Made by a program: the position numbers and the translations under genes
Notes under the pieces: model-generated
Told to the model about the DNA's origin: nothing
The model's input: only the letters and a program-made list of their open reading frames with translations
Database searches by the model: none
Assembly (NCBI GenBank): GCA_011620465.1
Contig: WOZC01000030.1
Span: 1 to 10,214 of the forward strand
Length of the DNA: 10,214 nt
DNA from: Anaerolineaceae bacterium
GTDB taxonomy: Bacteria; Chloroflexota; Anaerolineae; Anaerolineales; Anaerolineaceae
Direction of reading: 5' to 3'
Part shown: positions 1 to 6,322 of the stretch, in pieces
Position numbering within the stretch: the first letter of the stretch is position 1
How the letters are laid out: the number at the start of each line of letters is the position of its first letter

Positions 1-494
1 TCGTTGATGGTAAACCAGGTTTTCACTCTGTCACCAAGATGGCGGGCAACCACACCGGTGTACTCAGCAAAGGCATCCACAACGGAACGATTCAACCAGG
101 CTCCTTCCAGGGTGATTGGCAAATCCCAATGGTAAAGGGTCGCCAAAGGTTGAATATCAGCCTCCAAAAGCGCATCCACCAACCTGCTGTAAAAATCCAG
201 GCCGGGCTGATTGATCTTTCCGCGACCTTCCGGCAAGATGCGCGGCCAGGCAATCGAGAAACAGTAGGATTTAAAACCCAACGACTTCATCAGTTGGATA
301 TCTTCCTGCCAGCGGTGATAATGATCGCAGGCCACATCTCCTGTATCGCCATTGTGTGTTTTTCCGGGTGTATGGGAAAACACATCCCAGATGGACTCAC
401 CCCTGCCGTCCTCTTTTACCGCGCCTTCGATTTGGTAAGCACAGGTGGCAGTCCCCCAAAGGAAATTATCCGGAAATTTTAACATTGATGTCAT
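1..494 (-). CDS. GH1 beta-glucosidase, N-terminal part (runs off the left edge)
   Basis: This is a glycoside hydrolase family 1 enzyme, which hydrolyses beta-linked glucosides or related disaccharides, probably in the cytoplasm because no signal peptide is visible. The first 164 codons are present. The protein opens MTSMLKFPDNFLWGTATCAY followed by QIEGA, the family's N-terminal signature, then shows SIWDVFSHTPG, a DVACDHYHRW stretch (the conserved H-Y/R region), FSIAWPRILPEG and YHWDLP. The window ends at WFTIN, directly before the expected E-P of the acid/base motif (T-x-N-E-P). About 280-300 further residues, including the nucleophile Glu, lie outside. The start at 494 is chosen because AAAGGA lies about 8 bases upstream; an internal ATG at 485 is an alternative. 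It begins 19 bp after the xylulokinase remnant, suggesting a former sugar-use operon. Confidence 0.93.
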   Translation of the reverse strand, partial: MTSMLKFPDNFLWGTATCAYQIEGAVKEDGRGESIWDVFSHTPGKTHNGDTGDVACDHYHRWQEDIQLMKSLGFKSYCFSIAWPRILPEGRGKINQPGLDFYSRLVDALLEADIQPLATLYHWDLPITLEGAWLNRSVVDAFAEYTGVVARHLGDRVKTWFTIN

Positions 495-513
495 CGCATT
501 TATCCTTTGCTGA

Positions 514-903
514 TTAGATGAGTTGAGCAAACGTATTCTTCAATAGCGGGTAGAGTTCCCGATAGATTTGATAGGCATGCCGATAAACCTCAAAGGTATC
601 CGGGTTGGGATCGGTTTTTCCAGTAATCTGGATGGTAGCATGACAGGCTGTGACCACATCCGGCCATGCGCCTCGCCCTACCCCAGCCAAAAGCGCCGCT
701 CCGAAAGCCCCTCCTTCAGTCGTATTGACACTGACCAATTCACTTTCCAGAACATCTGCCAAAATCTGGCGCCATAAGGCACCCTTTGTCCCCCCACCCG
801 AAGCGCGCACCTGGCTGACAGACTCCAGACCGGCATCCCGGATCAGGGTAAAACTGTCTTTCAAACCAAAAGCGACGCCTTCGACCGCGGCTCTGACGAA
901 GGG
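514..903 (-). pseudogene. xylB: xylulokinase (FGGY carbohydrate kinase), 3' remnant only
   Basis: The frame open from 903 to 514 encodes the C-terminal part of an FGGY-family sugar kinase, most like xylulokinase, which phosphorylates D-xylulose for the pentose phosphate pathway. Recognisable pieces are RAAVEGVAFGLKDSF (the helix leading into the C-terminal ATP domain), ASGGGTKGALWRQILADVL (the FGGY C-terminal signature with the nucleotide-binding Gly run) and TTEGGAFGAALLA. Full-length enzymes have about 490-500 residues; about 125 remain. Homology stops at about 893-897, and an in-frame TGA (906-904) closes the frame upstream. The N-terminal kinase domain is absent, so the product cannot be active. 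A TTG at 864 could serve as a start but only inside the remnant. The break coincides with a palindrome cluster. Family assignment is firm; xylulose rather than another FGGY substrate is inferred. Confidence 0.85.
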
Positions 904-934
904 TCAGTCTGAACCCGAAGGGTTGAAGGCCTTC
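893..934. repeat. cluster of three adjacent short palindromes at the xylulokinase breakpoint
   Basis: Three inverted repeats sit nearly end to end: CTGAC-GAAGG-GTCAG (893-907), AACCC-GAA-GGGTT (912-924) and GAAGGCCTTC (925-934). The octamer CGAAGGGT also occurs twice (897-904 and 916-923). Such compact palindromic units resemble REP/BIME-type dispersed repeats of bacterial chromosomes. Their position exactly where xylulokinase homology ends suggests insertion or recombination at this point. Whether the unit recurs elsewhere in the genome cannot be seen here. Confidence 0.5.
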
Positions 935-1239
935 TATTACTGCAACATTTAGAAGTATTGTAACCGTTTTTTTTCAATTTCACCCCCACAGATTGCCTCA
1001 AAACTCTCTGTGAGCATTATGAGGTTTTACTGAAAATCCAGGCACCTGGGCAGTAACCTGGAGATGGGGACACTATCCGGAAGAGTAACTCATCAGTAAA
1101 AACTTGTGGAAATCGTATCTGATCATAAAGAATCTCAAATACATCAAGGCAGTATCAGTTGAAAAAGCTCACCAATTAGATCGCTAACCTAACCATTTGG
1201 CCCAGCATAAGACAGGCATAAATAAGAGCTGATTAATCC
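935..1239. other. gene-free stretch, no recognisable content
   Basis: All frames are interrupted by frequent stops and no protein family is recognisable. The first part (about 953-980) is T- and C-rich. A small CCAGG/CCTGG repeat occurs near 1038-1061 but gives no convincing terminator or operator. No tRNA-like cloverleaf or transposase fragment was recognised. It probably represents remnant sequence between the truncated xylulokinase and the next ORF. Confidence 0.4.
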
Positions 1240-1653
1240 GTGTGGGATGGATTGCAAATTGTGTCAACTTTTCAATTCAAAGAACTGGCTCTAAATAAGA
1301 AGAGTTTTCACCGAACCTACAATCCAATCTGCCACCCTCGGGGAATAAACTGCCCCGCCATGGCAATTGCCTGCGATCTGCTTGGCAAAGGCAAGCTGCG
1401 CTTCTGTTTTGAATGCGCGGAGTACCCCTGCGAACGATTGAAAAGCCTGGATAAGCGCTACCGCACAAAGTACCACATGAGCATGATTGAAAATCTCATT
1501 GCCATCAGGGATACTGGAATGGATGATTTTCTAAAGGCACAGGAGGAAAAGTGGCGCTGCCCAACTTGCGGCGGGACGATCTGCTGTGAGGTTAGGCTGT
1601 GGCTGAGTTGTGAGCTTAACACCTTCCTGCAAAACAAAAAATCGCAGCAGTAA
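1240..1653 (+). CDS. DUF3795-type cysteine-rich protein, probably degraded
   Basis: The core is typical of DUF3795 proteins, small cysteine-rich presumed metal-binding proteins of unknown function: FCFECAEYPCERLKSLDKRY, then RTKYHMSMIENL and an EKWRCPTCGGTIC knuckle. Two features suggest decay. First, the family usually continues as C-V/M-H-x-G-x-C-x-x-C; here it reads ICCEVRLWLSC, so the expected His and one Cys (now Trp, TGG) are missing. Second, no clean start exists: the frame opens after a TAA at 1234, the only upstream starts are GTG or TTG (1240, 1252, 1261), and none has a strong ribosome binding site. The N-terminal Cys-rich half common in the family is only partly present (CHPRGINCPAMAIAC). 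The stop at 1651 may reflect a frameshift in the six-A run at 1636-1641. The function is unknown. Confidence 0.6.
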   Translation: MWDGLQIVSTFQFKELALNKKSFHRTYNPICHPRGINCPAMAIACDLLGKGKLRFCFECAEYPCERLKSLDKRYRTKYHMSMIENLIAIRDTGMDDFLKAQEEKWRCPTCGGTICCEVRLWLSCELNTFLQNKKSQQ

Positions 1654-1744
1654 ACGAAAGGAAGATAAGTTAAAGGAGCGGATGGATGTTTTAGTCAAAG
1701 ACTATACCGCTCGACTAAAGCACGGACAGGTCGGGATCAAGTAA
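1642..1744 (+). other. possible frameshifted C-terminal extension of the DUF3795 ORF
   Basis: If one A is removed from the six-A run at 1636-1641, the DUF3795 frame no longer stops at 1651 but continues for about 34 residues to a TAA at 1742. The extension is charged and helix-like: RSSKRKEDKLKERMDVLV, then KDYTARLKHGQVGIK. Read alone, the region also offers a 20-codon ORF from an ATG at 1682, preceded by AAAGGAG. Either reading is uncertain. The extension looks like a natural protein end rather than random sequence, which favours a frameshift. Confidence 0.3.
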
Positions 1745-1784
1745 ACATCCCCAATCGACCGAAAAACCATCGATTTTGTTAAAC

Positions 1785-1813
1785 AAAAAAGCCAGGCCCT
1801 ATCTGAGCCTGGC
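1785..1813 (-). terminator. rho-independent terminator of the heliorhodopsin gene
   Basis: The 7-bp perfect stem GCCAGGC (1791-1797) / GCCTGGC (1807-1813) has a 9-nt loop. Read on the minus strand it is followed directly by six T (A run at 1785-1790), the classic intrinsic terminator layout. It lies about 20 bp past the heliorhodopsin stop codon and indicates a single-gene transcript. Confidence 0.8.
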
Positions 1814-1832
1814 ATAACAAAGTCATCGAGGT

Positions 1833-2597
1833 CTAAACAGGTGCAAGCGTGCCTGCGAATATCATCCAGGCGAGTGCCGTTTTAGCAGCCAGGCTGAGAA
1901 TGATGTAGGCTCTTTCGCCTACAAGATAATCCTTCCAGGCTCCGACTTTTTTATACTGCAAGATCATGTTAATCGCGAAAGAATTAAAGAACACAAAAAT
2001 GGTCGGAATGATCGCGTAAACAAACGCCGGCGGTTTAGCGCCCGACGAATTGATAGCGCTGATAAAGTAGATCATGATGACAACCCAGGGCACGATCCCT
2101 GCCACGCTGCCGAAAATGAAGGAAAGCCAGTTGGTTTTTTCGGTATACTGATTGTGGTACTCCATCATGATGCCAAATAGGTTCATGGTAGCGTTCAGGA
2201 AGAACATTAGGATGATGCTTCCCAGGTCCCAGATGCCAACCAGTTGTCCAATAAGGACGATCATCAGCGATGAACTTAGGGCATACTCATAGAAACGAAT
2301 AGGGTTCATCTTGCGATCAAGATACCCAGTGTAGCGCTTGTAACCGATGGTGGCGATGTAGAAATGCGCTACAGCGGAGATTAACAGGAAGATCGCCACA
2401 GCGATGCCAAAAGGAACTTCCCAGAAAAGCTTGGGATCAGGAATCAGCTTTCGGGTTTCGAGATTGAAGGTAAGAAAATTCGTAAAAATCGGATAAGTTG
2501 TGTCATTGCTGAGCACAATCATGAGGACGCCCTGAATAAGATGCAAGAACCCCATGAACAAATTGAAGCGGCGTAAACCTTGATATTTTGTTTCCAT
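1833..2597 (-). CDS. heliorhodopsin
   Basis: This is a retinal-binding seven-helix membrane protein of the heliorhodopsin family, inserted with reversed topology (N-terminus inside) compared with type-1 rhodopsins. Known members have slow photocycles, mostly do not pump ions, and are thought to signal or regulate partner proteins. At 254 residues the length is normal. Visible signatures are RFYEYALSSSLMIVLIGQLV in helix 3, where E104 matches the Schiff-base counterion Glu; NATMNLFGIMMEYHN in helix 4; GSVAGIVPWVVIMIYF in helix 5; FFNSFAINMILQYKK in helix 6; and SLAAKTALAWMIFAGTL in helix 7, with K239 as the retinal-binding lysine. H19 and H78 match the conserved His pair of the retinal pocket. 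The ATG at 2597 follows GAGGA with a short 4-nt gap. It is transcribed alone and diverges from the carotenoid-type operon. No ion-pump triad (DTD-type) is present. The family call is very secure; the signalling role is unknown. Confidence 0.96.
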   Translation of the reverse strand: METKYQGLRRFNLFMGFLHLIQGVLMIVLSNDTTYPIFTNFLTFNLETRKLIPDPKLFWEVPFGIAVAIFLLISAVAHFYIATIGYKRYTGYLDRKMNPIRFYEYALSSSLMIVLIGQLVGIWDLGSIILMFFLNATMNLFGIMMEYHNQYTEKTNWLSFIFGSVAGIVPWVVIMIYFISAINSSGAKPPAFVYAIIPTIFVFFNSFAINMILQYKKVGAWKDYLVGERAYIILSLAAKTALAWMIFAGTLAPV

Positions 2598-2613
2598 ATA
2601 ATCCTCGTTTTTT

Positions 2614-2626
2614 AAGTATGATACTT
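2614..2626. promoter_or_regulatory. candidate operator palindrome upstream of heliorhodopsin
   Basis: AAGTAT-G-ATACTT is a perfect 6-bp inverted repeat with a single central base, 16 bp before the heliorhodopsin start. It is well placed to overlap the promoter or the 5' leader. It matches no operator I can name, and in AT-rich sequence such a palindrome could arise by chance. Confidence 0.3.
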
Positions 2627-2888
2627 TAATTTACCTGACAAAGTTTATCATTTTGGGGGATTTACGCAATTGATTGTCCACAATTTGTAGGGGAATTTTT
2701 CAAAAATATGGAGTCAATTCGCTGCCTCAATGTCAATCCCAAAGCATCACCTTCATTTAATATTAATAGTAAAATAATCCGAATAATAAAATGAAAATAG
2801 CGAATAGGGACCGTTCTAGTGAGACGTGGGGGCTTTATCTTCAATAAAACTATAAAATAAATCTATTTGAAGCACATTTTTGACTTAT

Positions 2889-2894
2889 GGAGGT
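2889..2894 (+). promoter_or_regulatory. ribosome binding site that fixes the GTG start of the first operon gene
   Basis: GGAGGT lies 6 nt before a GTG at 2901. The encoded protein begins MDYDVIIIGGG, placing the start immediately before the FAD-binding strand, as expected for the family. No ATG in frame competes. Confidence 0.75.
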
Positions 2895-2900
2895 ACTTGA

Positions 2901-4745
2901 GTGGATTACGATGTCATCATTATCGGTGGGGGACTCTCCGGCCTGACGGCGGCAAGCCTACTGGCGAAACGGCAGATGAAAGTTGCGGTTATTGAAAAAA
3001 ACTACAACCCGGGAGGCTCTTGTGGCATTTTCAAGAGGGGATCTGTGACTTTTGACCAGGGCTCAGCGATGCTCTACGGCTTTGGTGAGAAGGGGTTTAA
3101 CGCTCACAGGTTTGTGTTCAACTGCCTCGAAGAACCGATTGATATTATCCAACATGATTTGTTGTACTGCGTCAACTTTTTAGACAAAAGGATTTCTTTC
3201 TGGGCGGATGTGGACAAATTTGCAGATGAACTGGCAAAAGTATTCCCATCAGAGAAGGACAACATTCATCGTTTCTATCGAGACATGTCCAAAATGTACC
3301 AGCATGTCATGGTAGAAACGCCAACCTATACCACGCCGGATGAAACCGATCCGCGCCAGGGTCTCAAGAGCTTCCTGAAACACCCAATTTCCTATGCCAA
3401 GTTTTTGGGGTATATGAACAAAAGTGCCAGGAGTTTGCTACAACAATACTTTACAGATCCAGAGATATTTAACTTTTTTGATAAATTAACTTCCACTTAT
3501 TGCTACGCCACCGTCGAAGAGGCACCAGCGGTGCTGGCAGCCGTCATGTTCGTGGATAACCATATTGGCGGCAGCTACTATCCTGCCGGCTCCACCCTCT
3601 TCCTCCCGGGAAAGCTTGAGAAGGTCATTGAAGAAAACGGCGGCGACATGCTTTTGGAACGGGAAGTTGTGAGCATCTTTTTTGAAGGCGAGAAGCCTGC
3701 AGGTGTGCTTCTGGACGATGGAACAAAGCTAAAAGCGCCAAACCTAATCTACTCGGGCACTGTCTGGAATCTGTTTGGCAAACTCATCGACCCCACCCAC
3801 ACCACACAAAAGCAGCGCGACTGGGCAAAAAGCATGGTTCCAACCTATCCGAGCGTGGTACTCTACTCTGTGGTTGACCGTGAGGTCATTCCAGCGGATA
3901 CCCACCCGATTGAGATGCTGGTGGGCAACCCAAACCAGCTGGATGAAAGTGAAGTCACTGCATATATCCTGAGCATCGACGATAGAACTCTCTGCGGTGA
4001 TGATGAGCATACAATCGTCGCTATTGGTCCAACCTTTGAGCATTGGGACGACCTGGATAATGCTGCCTACCAAGCTAAAAAGAAGAAAGAACAGGAACGG
4101 CTTATTTCTGTCATGGAAAAGAGATTTCCGGGCTTCAAGAACGCTCTTCGGTATGCAGAAGTTGCCACACCCAGGACGATAGAGCGCTACACCCTGAAAA
4201 ATGGTGGGGCGGTAGCAGGACCAAAACAGATGCTGGGTCAGCATATGTTCAAAAGATTACAAACCCGCAGCCAGTGGGACAATCTGTTTTGTTGCGGTGA
4301 ATCAACTGTTATGGGCACGGGGACGCCAACCGTAACCACAGAAGGATTATCCGCGGCGAACGCTTTGTTGAAAAAAGTTGGCAAAGAGCCTTTTGTTTTT
4401 CGGGAAGGAATGCAGAATTACGTCCGAATCATTCACAAGCCGTTCACAAGAGACCGGTTGTACGAGGATTATGCTGAGAGCGAGCGTCAGGTAATGCTCA
4501 AGGCCATGCGCTGCCGCCTGTGCGAGCAGCCAACCTGCGTCAAGGACCGCTCCACCGACGTGCGCGGCATCATGCGGCGCGTGGCAGTTGGGAATTTTGT
4601 AGGAGCCAAAAAGTGCTGGCTGAAGGGACCTGCGGATCAGGACAAACTCGCACAATTTGAAAACAATTGCATCTGGAACCTGGAAGGCGAGGAGCCAGTG
4701 CACATTAAAGAAGTTGTATCTTACCTGGATGAGGTTTTAGCATGA
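2901..4745 (+). CDS. carotenoid isomerase/retinol saturase-like FAD oxidoreductase with Cys-rich C-terminal extension
   Basis: This is a flavoprotein of the phytoene desaturase superfamily. It is closest in look to the CrtISO/CrtH prolycopene isomerase and all-trans-retinol 13,14-reductase branch, which act on polyene chains at membranes. The FAD Rossmann motif is GGGLSG (9-14) with E32 ending strand 2, then NPGGSCG, and FDQGSAMLYGFGEKG, very like the CrtISO FDxGSxxxFGFG segment. The substrate-domain block SYYPAGSTLFLPGKLEKVI and the C-terminal FAD motif around FCCGESTVMGTGTP (463-476) follow. From about 495 to 614 there is an extension beyond the normal end. It contains MRCRLCEQPTCVKDRSTDVR (C538, C541, C546) then GIMRRVAVGNFVGAKKC (C572) and C590. 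This resembles the Fe-S domain at the N-terminus of GltD/dihydropyrimidine dehydrogenase, but lacks the usual C-P that follows. Its stop overlaps the next start (ATGA). The reaction (isomerase, desaturase or saturase) cannot be decided from sequence. Confidence 0.88.
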   Translation: MDYDVIIIGGGLSGLTAASLLAKRQMKVAVIEKNYNPGGSCGIFKRGSVTFDQGSAMLYGFGEKGFNAHRFVFNCLEEPIDIIQHDLLYCVNFLDKRISFWADVDKFADELAKVFPSEKDNIHRFYRDMSKMYQHVMVETPTYTTPDETDPRQGLKSFLKHPISYAKFLGYMNKSARSLLQQYFTDPEIFNFFDKLTSTYCYATVEEAPAVLAAVMFVDNHIGGSYYPAGSTLFLPGKLEKVIEENGGDMLLEREVVSIFFEGEKPAGVLLDDGTKLKAPNLIYSGTVWNLFGKLIDPTHTTQKQRDWAKSMVPTYPSVVLYSVVDREVIPADTHPIEMLVGNPNQLDESEVTAYILSIDDRTLCGDDEHTIVAIGPTFEHWDDLDNAAYQAKKKKEQERLISVMEKRFPGFKNALRYAEVATPRTIERYTLKNGGAVAGPKQMLGQHMFKRLQTRSQWDNLFCCGESTVMGTGTPTVTTEGLSAANALLKKVGKEPFVFREGMQNYVRIIHKPFTRDRLYEDYAESERQVMLKAMRCRLCEQPTCVKDRSTDVRGIMRRVAVGNFVGAKKCWLKGPADQDKLAQFENNCIWNLEGEEPVHIKEVVSYLDEVLA

Positions 4746-6322
4746 ACAAAACATACGACACGATTGTAGTTGGTGGCGGAATCGCCGGGCTGACATGCGC
4801 AGCCTATCTCTGCCGCAAAGGAATCAGCACCCTGCTGGTCGAAAAACAAGAAAAACTGGGCGGATTGGTGAGCACCTTCTGGCATGAGGGGTTTGCCTTT
4901 GACGCAGGCGCGCGCGCTTTCGTGAATTCTGGGATTCTTCATCCGATGATGAAAAGCCTTGGAATAAAAATGGAGGTTACCGATAATCCAATTACGATTG
5001 GAATTGTCGACCGCTGGGTCAGGATGCATTCCCGCGAGAGCTTGCAGGATTATGCCAACCTGCTCAAAGAAATCTTTCCTGAAAATGTTGCCGATGTTGA
5101 CCGCATCATTGAAGAAATCAAAAAGATCATTGTCTACCTGGAAGTGCTCTACGGGATCGACAATCCCCTTTTTACTGAAGACATGCGCGACATGGAATAC
5201 CTGACAAAGACCTTATTACCCTGGTTCATAAAGTATCAAAAAAATATGCGCAAAATCGAGAGGCTCAACGAGCCAGTCAATACCTATTTGAGGCGATTTA
5301 CCAACAATGACGCGCTGATTGGTATGATCGCTCAGCATTTCTTTGAAGACACCCCGACTTTTTTTGCGTTGAGTTACTTCGGGCTTTATCTTGATTACTT
5401 CTATCCCTTGGGTGGAACTGGCAGGCTTGTCGAGGAGCTTGCCAAAAAGGTTGTCGAAGCTGGTGGGGAGATTTTAGTCGACACCTCCGTCACCCGGATC
5501 GATCCGCAAGGGCACGAAGTTGTGCTTTCCAATGGTCAAAAGGTACGCTACAAAAAGCTGGTTTGGGCAGCAGACCAGAGTTCGCTCTACAAGATCGTTT
5601 CGGGGACGAGTGATTCCAAGGTCGAGCAGCAACGCGCGCTTACGGAAGCCAGCAAAGGCTCAGATTCCATTTACACCCTGTTTTTGGGTGTCGACTTGGA
5701 AAAAGACTATATCAACGAACGCATCGGCCCACACGCGTTTTACACGCCGAACACCCAGGGGCTGAGCAAGCTCGGTAGATGGGAAACTGCAGCCAGGCAG
5801 GGAAATGACCACCTGCTCGAATGGGTAGGGTCTTACCTTGAGAAGACCACGTATGAGATTTCCTGCCCATCTCTGCGCGATGCTTCTCTCGCCCCGGAAG
5901 GAAAAACTGGAATGATTGTCAGCTCGCTGATGGATTACAGTCTGGTACGCTGCTTCTCGGATGCTGGTCAGTATGATGGATTTCAACAATTCTGCAATCA
6001 AAAGATCATAGAAGTTCTAGAAAGACATCTCTTGCCTGATCTGAACAAAAAGACACTTTTCAGCTTCTCCGCGTCACCCTTGACCATCGAACGCCGAACT
6101 GGTAGCAAACAGGGAGCCATCACAGGCTGGGCTTTTACCAACCCAAAAATGCCCTCAATGAATCAATTTTCAAAGGTCACCCAATCTATCAAAACCCCGA
6201 TCAAGGACGTAGCTCAATGCGGGCAGTGGACCTTCAGCCCATCTGGAGTCCCGATCTCTGTGCTTACAGGTAAACTGGCCGCTGACGCGGTGAGTAAAGC
6301 CCTGAAACGTGGATTGTTGTGA
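4742..6322 (+). CDS. phytoene desaturase-like FAD oxidoreductase (CrtI/CrtN/CrtP superfamily)
   Basis: This is the second flavoenzyme of the operon, 526 residues, a normal length for CrtI-type carotenoid desaturases or oxidases. The FAD site is YDTIVVGGGIAGLTCAAYLC (GGGIAG at 11-16) with E34, followed by KLGGLVSTF and FAFDAGARAF. The central YPLGGTGRLVEELAKKVVEA block and VWAADQSS match the superfamily. The end has SPLTIERRTGSKQGAITGW and GQWTFSPSGVPISVLTGKLA (from 494), the conserved C-terminal FAD/substrate region. It is clearly different from its neighbour, so the pair is not a recent duplication; the two probably do successive steps, as CrtN and CrtP do in staphyloxanthin synthesis. The ATG overlaps the preceding stop by 4 bp and has GAGG 7 nt upstream, inside the previous gene. 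Its substrate is unknown. Confidence 0.88.
   Translation: MNKTYDTIVVGGGIAGLTCAAYLCRKGISTLLVEKQEKLGGLVSTFWHEGFAFDAGARAFVNSGILHPMMKSLGIKMEVTDNPITIGIVDRWVRMHSRESLQDYANLLKEIFPENVADVDRIIEEIKKIIVYLEVLYGIDNPLFTEDMRDMEYLTKTLLPWFIKYQKNMRKIERLNEPVNTYLRRFTNNDALIGMIAQHFFEDTPTFFALSYFGLYLDYFYPLGGTGRLVEELAKKVVEAGGEILVDTSVTRIDPQGHEVVLSNGQKVRYKKLVWAADQSSLYKIVSGTSDSKVEQQRALTEASKGSDSIYTLFLGVDLEKDYINERIGPHAFYTPNTQGLSKLGRWETAARQGNDHLLEWVGSYLEKTTYEISCPSLRDASLAPEGKTGMIVSSLMDYSLVRCFSDAGQYDGFQQFCNQKIIEVLERHLLPDLNKKTLFSFSASPLTIERRTGSKQGAITGWAFTNPKMPSMNQFSKVTQSIKTPIKDVAQCGQWTFSPSGVPISVLTGKLAADAVSKALKRGLL

Larger units (their letters stand above)
2598..2900. promoter_or_regulatory. divergent intergenic region between heliorhodopsin and the carotenoid-type operon
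   Basis: This 303-bp AT-rich region must hold both divergent promoters. No consensus pair of sigma-70 boxes is clear. A TATAAA (2851-2856) could be the -10 box of the plus-strand operon, but the expected -35 position is G-rich, hinting at activator dependence. On the minus strand, TTGCGT with TAAACT 16 nt later (about 2641-2668) is a weak candidate for heliorhodopsin. Three small palindromes occur: AAGTAT-G-ATACTT (2614-2626), ATTGT-CC-ACAAT (2673-2684) and ATTTTT-C-AAAAAT (2695-2707). A short minus-strand open frame here (2662-2844) has no recognisable similarity and is taken as noise. Confidence 0.5.

Noticed and set aside
39..482. Long plus-strand open frame of 147 codons
   Set aside because: It is antisense to the GH1 beta-glucosidase, whose minus-strand frame has clear family motifs; the plus-strand translation resembles nothing.
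1038..1061. CCAGG/CCTGG inverted repeats as a terminator
   Set aside because: The stem is only 5 bp, the nearest pairing leaves a 2-nt loop, and no T tract follows.
904..1239. Remnant transposase or tRNA in the gap after xylulokinase
   Set aside because: No DDE or tyrosine-recombinase motif, no terminal inverted repeats with a target duplication, and no cloverleaf could be identified.
1833..2597. Reading the rhodopsin as a proton pump of the proteorhodopsin or xanthorhodopsin type
   Set aside because: The helix-3 pump triad is absent, and the E-Y-x-L-S-S-S and A-K-x-x-L-A-W patterns are those of heliorhodopsins.
2662..2844. 60-codon minus-strand open frame in the divergent intergenic region
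   Set aside because: No ribosome site, low-complexity AT-rich composition and no recognisable family; it overlaps the likely promoter region of both units.
3744..4244. 166-codon minus-strand open frame inside the first flavoenzyme gene
   Set aside because: It is a shadow of the well-supported plus-strand gene; no ribosome site and no family resemblance.
2901..6322. The two flavoenzymes as a recent tandem duplication
   Set aside because: Apart from the FAD motifs the sequences differ throughout, in length, substrate region and C-terminal signature, so they belong to separate subfamilies.
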